Shown here piece by piece: positions 7,831-16,714 of a stretch of 47,667 nt of DNA. The position numbers and the translations under genes are program-made. The notes beneath the pieces are model-generated. The model saw only the letters and a program-made list of their open reading frames with translations. It searched no databases and was not told the DNA's origin. This DNA comes from an uncultured Brevundimonas sp. (GTDB lineage Bacteria; Pseudomonadota; Alphaproteobacteria; Caulobacterales; Caulobacteraceae): NCBI RefSeq assembly GCF_947305955.1, contig NZ_CAMZFB010000017.1:1-47667 (forward strand). Direction: 5' to 3'. Position 1 is the first letter of the stretch; every line of letters starts with the position of its first letter.

Positions 7831-9648
7831 ATGGTTGGTGGAGGCAGTATCGGTCGTGGCCTTGGGGGCGACGCACCGGGTGCAGCAGCGCAGGCGTTAA
7901 GTGCGATTCTCGAAACGCAATATCTGCGCTACCTGATCATTCTGAGTTGGGGTGTCGCAGTATGCGCCGCGCTGGGTTGGGTGACGGGACTGGGGTGGCT
8001 GGTGGCCACCTTGATTGCAGGAACAATTCGTAGTGCGGCCGAGCGCCGTGCCAGCCGACGCGAGCGTCAGGGCTGGGGCACTGTGCTGCCGATCGTTGCG
8101 ACGGTGACGACGGCTGTCTGGGCGGTTGCGCCGCTGTTGGCGTGGTTCTCGACGCGCTCGTTCGGGCGTGAAATGGCCGTGGCCTTGCTGGCGTCGGGCT
8201 ATGTGCTCGTCTTCGCGCAACTTCGCAACTCTCCGCGACAAGCTGTTCTTATTTCATCACCTTATGGTGTGGCGGCCATGGTTATGGCTGCGTCGCTGTG
8301 GGGAACGAACGAGTTCTGGGCCTTTCTGTCGCTTGGACCGCTGATGATGGGCGGTCTGGTGGTGCTGGTTCTGATGACCATGCTGCGTGAAGAGCGGATC
8401 GTGGCCTTCCAGGAGCATCAGAACCACCTGATCAGCGAGCTTGAAGCCGCCCGTGACAAGGCCGATGCGGCCAACCAAGCCAAGTCCAACTTCCTTGGCG
8501 TCATCTCGCATGAACTGCGTACGCCTATGAATGGCGTACTCGGTGCAGCCCAGTTGCTGAGCGCATCACGTCTGGACGCGCAACAGCGCGAAATGCTGTC
8601 GATCATCCGCAACTCGGGCGACAGCCTGTTGTCGCTGTTGAACGACATCCTCGACCTGACCAAGATCGAGGCTGGCAAGATGGCGTTTGAAGTGGTGGAT
8701 ATCGACCTGAATGCGCTTCACCGCCGCCTGCTGTCGCCGTTCGAGGCACAGGCCAAGGCCAAGGGCCTGACTATCACTGCAGAGTTCACCGGCGACGTCC
8801 CGACCGTTGTGCGTGGTGACCCGCTACGCGTGTCGCAGATACTGTCGAACCTCCTGTCCAACGCGGTGAAATTCACTGAAACGGGTGGAATCCGGTATGG
8901 CGTGCACGCCCAGAAGCTGAGCGACAATCGCGTCGCATTTGATTTCTCGGTGGCTGACAGCGGGGCAGGCATATCTGAGGATGACCTGCAAAGACTGTTC
9001 CAGCCGTTCACCCAAATCGACAATTCCTCGACGCGCAAGTTCGGCGGCACGGGGCTAGGGCTGACCATTTCCCGTCGTCTTGCCAACATTATGCATGGCG
9101 ATATTCATGTGTCGTCTGAAGTTGGGAAGGGCTCTGTCTTCACCTTCTCGGTCGAAGCCGAGGTCGTGGCATGGTCGGATGAGGCTCCGACTCTGGAAGC
9201 GGATACTGACACGACACAGGTTTCGGGCATGCGTGTGCTGGTCGTGGAAGACCATCCGGTGAACCGTATGATCCTCGAAGCGTGGATGGGCAGTAACGGT
9301 CACGAGGCGGTCAGCGCGGAGAACGGGCAAGCCGCATTAGATCTGGCCAAACTCTATGCCTTTGACCTGATCGTTATGGATGTGAACATGCCGATTATGG
9401 ATGGCCTGGAGGCAACACGGTGCATCCGCGAGGGTGACAATCCGAATGCCGACACGCCGGTGATCGTGCTCTCAGCGTCTGCGCGGGCAGAGGACCATCG
9501 TGCGGGATTTGCGGCCGGGGCGGATGCCTATCTGAACAAGCCGATCGATTTCCGCCAGTTGGCCACCTATATGCAGCGCGCGACTTTCGGGCGTGATGCG
9601 CTGCGCCGTTTGGCACCGGTGACGGATATCCGCGAAGAGGCGGCCTGA
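7831..9648 (+). CDS. Membrane hybrid sensor histidine kinase with receiver domain
   Basis: Inner-membrane signalling kinase of 605 residues. The first 185 residues hold about six hydrophobic segments with no recognisable periplasmic sensor domain. A coiled coil (EHQNHLISELEAARDKADAAN) leads into the HisKA domain with the phospho-accepting His227 (VISHELRTPMNG). The ATPase domain follows, with N box (LSNLLSNAVKF), G1 (DSGAGI) and G2 (GGTGLGL). A C-terminal receiver domain has the phospho-accepting Asp517 (MDVNMPIMDG) and the lysine in LNKPID. No histidine phosphotransfer domain or partner is adjacent, so the output must be elsewhere. The signal is not evident. The 5' region (7732-7830) contains one GANTC site at 7774. 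Confidence 0.93.
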   Translation: MVGGGSIGRGLGGDAPGAAAQALSAILETQYLRYLIILSWGVAVCAALGWVTGLGWLVATLIAGTIRSAAERRASRRERQGWGTVLPIVATVTTAVWAVAPLLAWFSTRSFGREMAVALLASGYVLVFAQLRNSPRQAVLISSPYGVAAMVMAASLWGTNEFWAFLSLGPLMMGGLVVLVLMTMLREERIVAFQEHQNHLISELEAARDKADAANQAKSNFLGVISHELRTPMNGVLGAAQLLSASRLDAQQREMLSIIRNSGDSLLSLLNDILDLTKIEAGKMAFEVVDIDLNALHRRLLSPFEAQAKAKGLTITAEFTGDVPTVVRGDPLRVSQILSNLLSNAVKFTETGGIRYGVHAQKLSDNRVAFDFSVADSGAGISEDDLQRLFQPFTQIDNSSTRKFGGTGLGLTISRRLANIMHGDIHVSSEVGKGSVFTFSVEAEVVAWSDEAPTLEADTDTTQVSGMRVLVVEDHPVNRMILEAWMGSNGHEAVSAENGQAALDLAKLYAFDLIVMDVNMPIMDGLEATRCIREGDNPNADTPVIVLSASARAEDHRAGFAAGADAYLNKPIDFRQLATYMQRATFGRDALRRLAPVTDIREEAA

Positions 9649-9705
9649 TCGGAAAACTGTAGAGTTTGTGGTTCCAATCAGCCGCCAAGGCGTTAGCCTT
9701 GTCCC

Positions 9706-10641
9706 ATGACGAATATCGGTACGCCCCCAGAATCGCTTGCACCCACACTAGAGGCCATTGACCAGCGTTTGTCCGTAGATGCGGTTTTGATCGCTAAAGC
9801 CATCGACCTTTTGGGGGCGTTCGCGGTCAACTTCACGATCGCGGCGATCATCTTTGTCCTCACCCTGATCGCCGCAAAGTGGGCGAGTTCGGCTGCGCGA
9901 AAGATATTGTCGCGCACGCGTACCGTCCGTCGCGATCCGACGGTTCTCGCCTTCCTCGTGCAGATTGTACGGGTGGTCGTGATCATCATCGGTATGATCG
10001 CCGTGCTGCAACGGTTGGGCGTCCAGACCACCTCGATCATCGCGGTTCTGGGTGCCGCGTCGCTGGCCGTGGGTCTGGCGCTTCAGGGGACATTGTCCAA
10101 CGTTGCGGCGGGCGTCATGCTGCTGTTGCTGCGTCCGTATCGCGTCGGTGATGTGATCGATTTGGGCGGCGTTGTCGGCTCTGTCCAGAAGCTCGACCTG
10201 TTCACGACCCAGCTTAGAAATGGCAACAATAACAAGATTGTAGTGCCAAATTCGAAGGTACTTGGTGATATTATCATCAACCTGAGTGGGCAGGCGATGC
10301 GCCGTGTCGAGCTGAAGTTTACTGTCGGCTATGGCGATGATCTGAACAAGGCGCGCAAGGTCCTGCAAACGGTAGCCGAGAACCATTCCGCTGTCCTGAA
10401 AGAACCCGCCATCTGGACCGGCGTATCCGCTCTTCTGGATAGTGCGGTCGAGATCACGGTCCATGCGTGGGTCCGTTCCGACGACCACTTCCAGACGTCC
10501 GCAGATATGTTGCAGGCGGGCAAGGAGGCGCTGGACAAGGCCGGTATCGAAATCCCCTATCCCCACCAGGTCGCAATCAACTATGGACACGGTGGGCCTG
10601 CTGAGACAGAGCAGGCGTCACTGTCCTCCCAGAAAGACTGA
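9706..10641 (+). CDS. mscS: Small-conductance mechanosensitive channel MscS
   Basis: Inner-membrane channel that opens under membrane tension to release solutes on osmotic downshock. The 311 residues fit the basic MscS size: three membrane segments (about 33-55, 83-105, 110-140), with the pore helix rich in Gly and Ala (AVLGAASLAVGLALQG) and the conserved TLSNVAAGVMLLLLRPYRVGD, then the cytoplasmic beta domain with VVPNSK and the C-terminal alpha/beta domain. The PHPQ-like end reads PYPHQVAIN. It is followed after five bases by the threonine-aldolase-like gene. Confidence 0.95.
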   Translation: MTNIGTPPESLAPTLEAIDQRLSVDAVLIAKAIDLLGAFAVNFTIAAIIFVLTLIAAKWASSAARKILSRTRTVRRDPTVLAFLVQIVRVVVIIIGMIAVLQRLGVQTTSIIAVLGAASLAVGLALQGTLSNVAAGVMLLLLRPYRVGDVIDLGGVVGSVQKLDLFTTQLRNGNNNKIVVPNSKVLGDIIINLSGQAMRRVELKFTVGYGDDLNKARKVLQTVAENHSAVLKEPAIWTGVSALLDSAVEITVHAWVRSDDHFQTSADMLQAGKEALDKAGIEIPYPHQVAINYGHGGPAETEQASLSSQKD

Positions 10642-10646
10642 GTGCC

Positions 10647-11669
10647 TTGCGATACGATTTTGCGTCCGACAACACGGCTGGAATGGCGCCTTCGGCCCTA
10701 CAGGCCCTGATCGACGCCAATAGCGATTTTGCCGCCGGATATGGCGCAGACGAATATACCCGTAAGGCTGCCGAACTGGTTTGCCAGTTGCTGGATGTAG
10801 AGGCGGATGTGCGCTTTGTGTTCAGCGGGACGGCGGCCAATTCCATCGCCCTGTCCATGCTGGCCCAGCCGTTCGAGGCCGTTCTGGCCCACCATACGGC
10901 GCACGTCTGCACGGATGAGACGGGGGCACCCGGTTTCTTCGGCCATGGCGTGGGGCTGATCGGCCTGCCGGGATATTCGGGCAAGATCGATGAAGACGCG
11001 CTGGCGGCAGCGTTGGAGGAGCCTGTCGTTGGGCATCGCCAACCGGCGGCGGCCCTGACACTGACCCAGTGCACGGAATACGGGACCGTCTATTCCGAGG
11101 AAGAGATGTCGCGGCTGGTCCGCATGGCTAAGGCCGCTGGGCTGGGCGTCCATGTGGATGGTGCCCGTTTGGCCAATGCTGTGGCTGCGGGGTTTGACCC
11201 GCACGTGCTGGGTCGCATGGGCGTGGATATCATCAGTCTGGGCGGTGCCAAGGCAGGGGCGAACGGTGTCGAGGCGCTTGTCGTTCTAAACCGGTCACTG
11301 TCCCGCCGGATTGATAACCGCATCAAACAGGCCGGACAGACCGCCTCCAAGGGGCGTCTGTTGTCCGCGCCGATGGCGGGATTGCTGGCCAGCGGCGAAT
11401 GGCTGTCAGGTGCCCAACACGCCAATGCAATGGCGCAAAAGCTGGCCGATGGCATTGAGGCAAACACACCCTTTGTTCTGGCCCATCCGGTGGAGTCCAA
11501 TGCGGTCTTTGTCCGCATGCCGCCAGAAGCGCTGGAGGCTGTCCGTGCCAAAGGTTTCGCGGCCTATGCTTTTGACGATGGCTCGGCGCGTTTCGTATGC
11601 TCTTGGGCGACGAAAGAAGCAGCGGTTGATGAACTCATCGCCGTGCTTGGCGGTTTAGGTCGGGTCTAA
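10647..11669 (+). CDS. Threonine aldolase / beta-eliminating lyase family enzyme
   Basis: PLP enzyme of fold type I, probably cleaving L-threonine or allo-threonine to glycine and acetaldehyde. The 340-residue sequence begins YDFASDNTAG and has the blocks GYGADEYT, FVFSGTAANSIAL, HHTAHVCTDETGAP, LTQCTEYGTVYS and GVHVDGARLANA. The presumed PLP lysine lies in SLGGAKAGANG, as in the Pseudomonas-type low-specificity enzymes rather than the E. coli LtaE pattern. The start is TTG 10647, immediately after the mscS stop, and the family N-terminus begins there. Substrate preference is not readable from the sequence. Confidence 0.88.
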   Translation: MRYDFASDNTAGMAPSALQALIDANSDFAAGYGADEYTRKAAELVCQLLDVEADVRFVFSGTAANSIALSMLAQPFEAVLAHHTAHVCTDETGAPGFFGHGVGLIGLPGYSGKIDEDALAAALEEPVVGHRQPAAALTLTQCTEYGTVYSEEEMSRLVRMAKAAGLGVHVDGARLANAVAAGFDPHVLGRMGVDIISLGGAKAGANGVEALVVLNRSLSRRIDNRIKQAGQTASKGRLLSAPMAGLLASGEWLSGAQHANAMAQKLADGIEANTPFVLAHPVESNAVFVRMPPEALEAVRAKGFAAYAFDDGSARFVCSWATKEAAVDELIAVLGGLGRV

Positions 11670-11698
11670 GGCTATCGGGTATCGGCAAGGAGCGGACC

Positions 11699-13573
11699 AT
11701 GCGGGGTGATAGAGGTGGTTCGCGCGGCGGGGATGTGACCGCCAAGGCCATGAATGCGGGCGTTGCCCCGCCTAGTGAAGCGCCCGGTACCTTCCAAGCG
11801 ATCGGCAGCCTGATCAAACTGGTCGCACGGTCGCGCGCGCCTTATCTGGGCTGGCGTCTGGCCGGATCGACCGGTTTGACTCTTGCCGGCAAGGGTTTGG
11901 GTGTTCTGGCTCCGTTGGTCTTGGGTGCTGCCGTCAACAAACTGTCCGAAGGGCAGGGGGCTGCGGTATCGGTCGGGCTTGGCTTTGCGGCCTTTGCTGT
12001 CGGCTGGGCTTTAATCCGCTTTCTGGCCTCGGCCACGCCACAGCTGTCCGATCTTGTATTCGCGCCTGTTAGAGCGGCGGCGCAAAAGCAGACGGCATCC
12101 GATGCCTTTGCCCACGCGCTGAATCTGTCGCTAGATTTTCACCAGACCAAGCGATCCGGCACCCTCTCACGCGTGATGGATCGCGGGGCTAGGGCGGTCG
12201 ATTTCCTTTTGCGTATCTTGATGTTCAACCTCGGGCCAACGGCGCTCGAGTTGATCTTGGCCGCTGCCGTTCTGGGCGGGAAATACAACTGGCGCTTTGC
12301 CTTGGTCGCGATTGTCGTGGTGGCCGTCTATGCCGCCGTGACGTTCGGTATGGCCAACTGGCGACTTGAGCATCGTCGCACGATGAATGCGGCGGACGCA
12401 GAGGCTGCGGGCCTGTCTGTCGATGCTCTGCTGAACTATGAGACGGTGAAGTCGTTCGGTGCCGAGCAGCGCACGTCCGGTGCCTATGAAGAGGCGCTCA
12501 GCAACTATGCCCGCGCATCGCTGAAGGCGAACGCCTCGCTGGCGGCGCTGAACATGATTCAAGCCCTGATCATGAACCTGGGTCTGGGTGTTCTGGCAGT
12601 GCTGGCAGGCTTCGAGGCCGCAGCGGGCCGTATGGGGCCGGGGGACGTTACCGCTGCGGTTCTGATCATGACTTCGCTTTATCAGCCGCTGAATATTCTA
12701 GGCTTTGCGTATCGAGAAATTCGCCAATCTTTCATTGATATGGAAGAAATGCTTAAAGTTATGCGTGAGGTTCCGAAGGTGTCGGATGCGCCCAACGCTT
12801 TGGACCTGCAACGGCCTGACTGTGGCTGTGGCAGCGAGCTGAAATTCGAGCATGTCAGCTTCCGTCACGATGCCCGTGCAAATGGACTGACCGATGTCAG
12901 TTTTGTCGTTCCCGCGCACACTACGACGGCGCTGGTCGGGCCTTCCGGTTCGGGCAAATCGACGATTGTGAAGCTGGCCCTGCGTCTGCTGGACCCGCAG
13001 TCCGGCGTGGTGTCGCTTGATGGCCGTGATCTGCGAGAAGTGCGCCAGACGTCATTGCGCCAGTCGGTGGCCTTGGTCCCGCAGGACGTGGCGCTCTTCA
13101 ACGATACGCTGTCGGCCAATATCGCCTTTGCCCGTCCATCCGCGTCGGAAGCCGAGATTTGGGCAGCAGTAGAAGCGGCCGAGTTGGGCGATTTCATCCG
13201 CACTCTGCCGGAGGGGCTTCAAACCCGTGTCGGTGAGCGGGGCCTGAAACTGTCCGGTGGCGAGCGTCAACGCGTCGGTATAGCGCGGGCTCTGATCGCC
13301 GATCCTTGCGTGCTCATTCTGGACGAGGCGACCAGCGCGCTCGACAGTCGCACAGAGGCCTCAATCCAGCAGACGCTGAAAAAGGCCCGTAATGGTCGAA
13401 CCACTCTGGTTATCGCGCACCGCCTGTCCACCATTGTGGATGCCGACCAGATACTGGTCCTGAAGCAGGGCCAGATCATCGAGCGTGGCACCCACCACGA
13501 ACTGGTGGCCCGTCAGGGTGGTGAATACGCCCAGCTGTGGCGCAAGCAAACGCGATCAGGCGACGCCGATTAA
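11699..13573 (+). CDS. ABC exporter of the Atm1/HMT1 type (fused permease-ATPase)
   Basis: Inner-membrane half-transporter of 624 residues, predicted to export glutathione-linked compounds as bacterial Atm1 homologues do (metal detoxification, iron-sulfur homeostasis). Six membrane segments lie at about 50-340. The Atm1-specific loop is present: EHRRTMNAADAEA followed by NYETVKSFGAE. The ATPase domain has Walker A GPSGSGKST (414-422), signature LSGGERQR and Walker B VLILDEATSALDS. AAGGAG lies eight bases before ATG 11699, which decides the start. An odd CGCG motif (DCGCGSE) sits between the membrane and ATPase domains. The TAA stop overlaps that of the convergent gene (shared TTAA). Confidence 0.93.
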   Translation: MRGDRGGSRGGDVTAKAMNAGVAPPSEAPGTFQAIGSLIKLVARSRAPYLGWRLAGSTGLTLAGKGLGVLAPLVLGAAVNKLSEGQGAAVSVGLGFAAFAVGWALIRFLASATPQLSDLVFAPVRAAAQKQTASDAFAHALNLSLDFHQTKRSGTLSRVMDRGARAVDFLLRILMFNLGPTALELILAAAVLGGKYNWRFALVAIVVVAVYAAVTFGMANWRLEHRRTMNAADAEAAGLSVDALLNYETVKSFGAEQRTSGAYEEALSNYARASLKANASLAALNMIQALIMNLGLGVLAVLAGFEAAAGRMGPGDVTAAVLIMTSLYQPLNILGFAYREIRQSFIDMEEMLKVMREVPKVSDAPNALDLQRPDCGCGSELKFEHVSFRHDARANGLTDVSFVVPAHTTTALVGPSGSGKSTIVKLALRLLDPQSGVVSLDGRDLREVRQTSLRQSVALVPQDVALFNDTLSANIAFARPSASEAEIWAAVEAAELGDFIRTLPEGLQTRVGERGLKLSGGERQRVGIARALIADPCVLILDEATSALDSRTEASIQQTLKKARNGRTTLVIAHRLSTIVDADQILVLKQGQIIERGTHHELVARQGGEYAQLWRKQTRSGDAD

Positions 13574-14040
13574 CCGCCCAGCTTGGCGCGCAGGACTTCC
13601 TTGAGGCTGTCCAGCACCTGTTGGCGGGCAGCCTTCTCTTCCAGCGGCAGGTTCAGCAGCAGGCGGAAGCTTTGAGCGTGCACCGTGATGATGCGCCAAT
13701 CGAACATCCGGTCCGTTGGCGAGCCGTCCAGCAGGTCGCACAGATTGGTCGCCGCGCGGCACAGATCATCACGGTCGAACGGTCCGGCGGAATCGATAAT
13801 GTCCGTCGTCAGGCGGTAGGCATTGAGCAGGGCCTCGGATACTTCCTCGACCGTTTGCGGCGCGGGCAGTTCCGACAGTTTCTGGATGGCTTCCGACACC
13901 AGATCCACACTTTCGCCTTCGACCTCGGAAAGGTTCGCGCGGGCCTGTTTCAGGGCTATCACGGTGCTGAGGCCGCCGGGTTGGTCAATCAGGTCCGACA
14001 GGCGCGAGCGGCGACGGTTGTGGGTGATAACGGTCGTCAT
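13570..14040 (-). CDS. Uncharacterised 156-residue protein coupled to a response regulator
   Basis: I do not recognise the family. The protein is soluble, predicted mostly helical, and acidic in the middle, with no signal peptide or membrane segment. It begins with a basic stretch (NRRRSRLSDLI) and contains DRMFDWRIITVHAQSF and a C-terminal helix (ARQQVLDSLKEVLRAKLGG). Its ATG overlaps the stop of the upstream response-regulator gene (ATGA), so the two are translationally coupled and probably act together, for example as an output partner or phosphatase; that is inference from position. Its stop overlaps the stop of the convergent ABC exporter. Confidence 0.85.
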   Translation of the reverse strand: MTTVITHNRRRSRLSDLIDQPGGLSTVIALKQARANLSEVEGESVDLVSEAIQKLSELPAPQTVEEVSEALLNAYRLTTDIIDSAGPFDRDDLCRAATNLCDLLDGSPTDRMFDWRIITVHAQSFRLLLNLPLEEKAARQQVLDSLKEVLRAKLGG

Positions 14041-14600
14041 TCCTTGCCTTCCTTCTTGCGGATTTCCAACGCGCGACGCTCGGGGCCGGCATAGGGTTCA
14101 GTACGGAAACGACGGTCGGGGCCCAGATAGTCGCCAACCTCGAGGAATGGACGGTTATCGCGCGAAACCCAGACAATTCGCTCCAGAAGGGTAAGCGAGC
14201 TGAAGGGCTTGGTGATCAGATAGTTGGCACCACAGTCCCGCGCTTCCTGCACCTTGGACTGGCGCACGTGGGCCGCTGTCAGGATCACCGGCGCAAAAGC
14301 GTTCGGTTCCAGCTTTGAGCGGCGCAGCCAGCGGACGAACTCGAAGCCGGACATGCCGGGCATGTCGGAATCGACGAGGATCAGGTCCACGGGGTTGTCG
14401 CGCAGGATTTCGATGGCTTCCACCGCCGAACTGCAAGCGTGGCGGGTTTTAAGGCCAAAGCCCGCGAGCGCCCTCATGGTCAACTCGCGGGCGAACGGGG
14501 AATCGTCGATGACCATGGTCACCGCGCCTTCAAAGTTGAAGACGGCACTTTCTGGCAGTGATTCACCGATGCCGGGTGAACGCGACGTCAGGTAGGACAA
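14037..14600 (-). CDS. Single-domain response regulator with arginine-rich GPDRR tail
   Basis: CheY-like receiver domain with the acidic pair (VIDDS), phospho-acceptor aspartate (LVDSDMPGMSG), the threonine (ILTA) and lysine (ITKPF) of an active receiver. No DNA-binding domain follows; instead there is a tail of about 40 residues with two copies of a GP(D/E)RR motif (LGPDRRFR and AGPERRALE). I chose TTG 14600 as start (187 residues) because CTCC at 14610-14613 gives GGAG nine bases upstream on the minus strand. The longer GTG start at 14621 (194 residues) would have its ribosome-binding region inside the inverted repeat at 14625-14673. No kinase gene is adjacent. Confidence 0.88.
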   Translation of the reverse strand: MSYLTSRSPGIGESLPESAVFNFEGAVTMVIDDSPFARELTMRALAGFGLKTRHACSSAVEAIEILRDNPVDLILVDSDMPGMSGFEFVRWLRRSKLEPNAFAPVILTAAHVRQSKVQEARDCGANYLITKPFSSLTLLERIVWVSRDNRPFLEVGDYLGPDRRFRTEPYAGPERRALEIRKKEGKE

Positions 14601-14624
14601 GCCAACCGTCTCCAAAAACACTCA

Positions 14625-14673
14625 ATAGCTTTGCCATAATGCATAAACTGCACTTGGCCCATGGCAAAGCTAT
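14625..14673 (-). terminator. 13-bp perfect inverted repeat after accA
   Basis: ATAGCTTTGCCAT (14625-14637) and ATGGCAAAGCTAT (14661-14673) match perfectly around a 23-base loop that itself holds a TGCA/TGCA stem. On the minus strand a T5 tract (14618-14614) follows six bases after the stem, so it may end accA transcripts, though the spacing is poor for a classic terminator. It fills most of the accA to response-regulator gap. Confidence 0.55.
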
Positions 14674-14683
14674 CGGTGTCGGA

Positions 14684-15634
14684 TTAGCCCAGTCGGCCGA
14701 TGGCGTAGAAGCGATCAGCGCGTTGTGCGCGAAGCTCTTGCTCGCTCAGGTCCGACAGGGATTTTAGCTCTTCCTCAAGGGCATCACCGACCGACTTGAT
14801 GGCGGCGTCCGGAGCGGTGTGGGCACCGCCCAGCGGTTCCTTGATCACGCGATCAACGATCTTCAGCTCCATCAGGTCGGGGCCGGTGATTCGCATGGCC
14901 ATAGCCGCATCCTTGGCGCGGCTGCCGTCGCGCCACAGGATACCTGCGGCACCTTCCGGCGAGATGACCGAATAGATCGAGTGTTCCAGCATCATCACGC
15001 GGTTGGCCGCGGCGATGGCGATGGCACCGCCCGAACCGCCTTCACCCGTAACGGTGGCGATATAGGGCACGCCCAGCGTCAGGCCGCGCTCGGTCGAGCG
15101 GGCGATGGCCTCGGCCTGACCGCGCTCTTCCGCGCCGAGGCCCGGATAAGCACCCGCGGTATCGACGAAGCTGAGAACCGGAAGGCCGAACTGCTCGGCC
15201 ATGTCCATCAGGCGCACCGCTTTGCGATAGCCCTCGGGGCGGGCCATGCCGAAGTTGTGCTTCAGGCGGGTTTGGGTGTCGTGGCCCTTTTCGTGGCCCA
15301 TGATAACCACGCCCTGACCACGGAAACGGGCCACACCACCGAGGATAGCTTGGTCGTCGCCGAATTGGCGGTCGCCGTGCAGTTCTTCGAAATCGGTGAA
15401 CAGGCCGTCGATATAGTCGATGAAGTGCGGACGCTGAGGGTGGCGTGCCACCTGCGTACGCATCCACGGATCGAGGTTCTGATAGGTTTCGGTGCGCAAG
15501 GCCTTGGCCTTGGCTTTCAGGGTCTCGATCTCTTCGCCAAAGTCACCGCTGGACGGAGCGAGCTGCGAAAGCTCGGCGATCTTTGCTTCCAGTTCGGCGA
15601 TGGGTTTTTCGAATTCGAGATAGTGCGTGGCCAT
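14684..15634 (-). CDS. accA: Acetyl-CoA carboxylase carboxyltransferase subunit alpha
   Basis: With AccD, transfers the carboxyl group from carboxybiotin to acetyl-CoA to give malonyl-CoA, the first step of fatty-acid synthesis. The 316 residues match the usual 315-320. Visible are the N-terminal helix (LEFEKPIAELEAKIAEL), the RPHFIDYI block, GHEKGHDTQ, the TAGAYPG-GAEERGQ loop and the oxyanion region GEGGSGGAIAI, then LEHSIYSVISPEGAAGILW. ATG 15634 (MATHYLEF) is chosen over the nine-codon-longer frame because it matches the family N-terminus. xerD lies 94 bases upstream on the same strand. Confidence 0.96.
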   Translation of the reverse strand: MATHYLEFEKPIAELEAKIAELSQLAPSSGDFGEEIETLKAKAKALRTETYQNLDPWMRTQVARHPQRPHFIDYIDGLFTDFEELHGDRQFGDDQAILGGVARFRGQGVVIMGHEKGHDTQTRLKHNFGMARPEGYRKAVRLMDMAEQFGLPVLSFVDTAGAYPGLGAEERGQAEAIARSTERGLTLGVPYIATVTGEGGSGGAIAIAAANRVMMLEHSIYSVISPEGAAGILWRDGSRAKDAAMAMRITGPDLMELKIVDRVIKEPLGGAHTAPDAAIKSVGDALEEELKSLSDLSEQELRAQRADRFYAIGRLG

Positions 15635-15728
15635 AAAGCGCCCGTGTAACGACCGCGCCATCTTGGCGCTACGGAAAGGTGGCGGACCCTAAAACCCGTC
15701 GGGCTTCGGGGCAAGAGACAGCAGCATA

Positions 15729-16655
15729 TCAGTTTTTGCGCGCCAGCGGGTGCGACGAATGCACGACCTGCGAAAGACGGTCTGTCGCCACGTGGGTATA
15801 GATCTGGGTGGTCGAGATGTCGGCATGGCCCAAAAGGGTCTGAACCACACGCAGGTCCGCGCCGCCTTCCAGCAGGTGGGTGGCAAAGGCGTGCCGCAGG
15901 ACGTGCGGGCTGACACGTGCCGGATCAATGCCCGCCGCGATGGCGGCCTGATCCAGAAGTTGCTCGAAGCGACGCGGTGTCAGATGGCCGGAACGTCCCG
16001 AAGACGGGAACAGCCACGGATTGGCCGCCAGCGCCGCCTCGGCCTTCTTAGTCGGAGACTTGCCACGGGGCAGGGCGCGCACCGCCAGCCAAGACTTCAC
16101 GGCCTCGCGGGCGGAATCGTTCAGTGGCACCAGCCGTTCCTTGTTCCCCTTGCCGGTGACGATCAGATAGGCCGGATCACGCTGTACCGCCGAGACCTTG
16201 AGGCCAAGCACCTCCGATACCCGCATGCCCGACGCATAGGTCAGTTCAATCAGGGTCATCAGACGCAGGGCGGAATGGCTGTCTTCCTTGGCGATGGTCT
16301 TAAGCAGACGCTCGACCTCTTCGCGACTGAGTGTCTTGGGCAGAGGGCGTCCCTGTTTCGGGGCGTCCAGCCGTCGTGAGGGATCATCCTCGCGCCAGCC
16401 TTCGCCGACGGCAAAGCGGTAGAACTGGCGTACCGATGCGCGGCGTCTGGCCGCCGTAGCTGCGGACAATCCGCGCCGCGACAAGTCGGAGAACCAGCCC
16501 TCGACATCCTCCTGCGCCGCCTTCAACAATCCTCCGGCGTCGGACAAATTTGTTTCTGCATCCGCAAGGTCGCGACCATAGGCAGCCAGCGTGTGCGGTG
16601 AGGCATCGCGTTCAACCGCCATCATTTCCAAAAAGGCTTCGATTTGTGGGGTCAT
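15729..16655 (-). CDS. xerD: Site-specific tyrosine recombinase XerD
   Basis: Resolves chromosome dimers at dif together with XerC and FtsK. The 308 residues show the SAM-like N-terminal core-binding domain (FLEMMAVERDASPHTLAAYGRDL) and the catalytic domain with Arg145 (SGMRVSEVL), Lys169 (GKGNKER), His251 and Arg254 (PHVLRHAFATHL), His277 (LLGHADI) and nucleophile Tyr286 (QIYTHV). The context (accA, aroK-aroB) and complete motif set point to the housekeeping enzyme, not a phage integrase. It is divergent from aroK across 59 bases. Confidence 0.93.
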   Translation of the reverse strand: MTPQIEAFLEMMAVERDASPHTLAAYGRDLADAETNLSDAGGLLKAAQEDVEGWFSDLSRRGLSAATAARRRASVRQFYRFAVGEGWREDDPSRRLDAPKQGRPLPKTLSREEVERLLKTIAKEDSHSALRLMTLIELTYASGMRVSEVLGLKVSAVQRDPAYLIVTGKGNKERLVPLNDSAREAVKSWLAVRALPRGKSPTKKAEAALAANPWLFPSSGRSGHLTPRRFEQLLDQAAIAAGIDPARVSPHVLRHAFATHLLEGGADLRVVQTLLGHADISTTQIYTHVATDRLSQVVHSSHPLARKN

Positions 16656-16714
16656 TGGCGCGGCTTAGGGGTGCGAGGTTCGGTCATCCGTGTATAGAAG
16701 AGGGCGTTAAGAAC

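Noticed and set aside
14601..14621. GTG 14621 as start of the response regulator
   Set aside because: Its ribosome-binding region lies in the 13-bp inverted repeat, and TTG 14600 has GGAG at the right distance. It remains possible.
15729..16655. Tyrosine recombinase as a sign of an integrated element
   Set aside because: It has full XerD features and housekeeping neighbours; no attachment repeats, tRNA target or phage genes are nearby.
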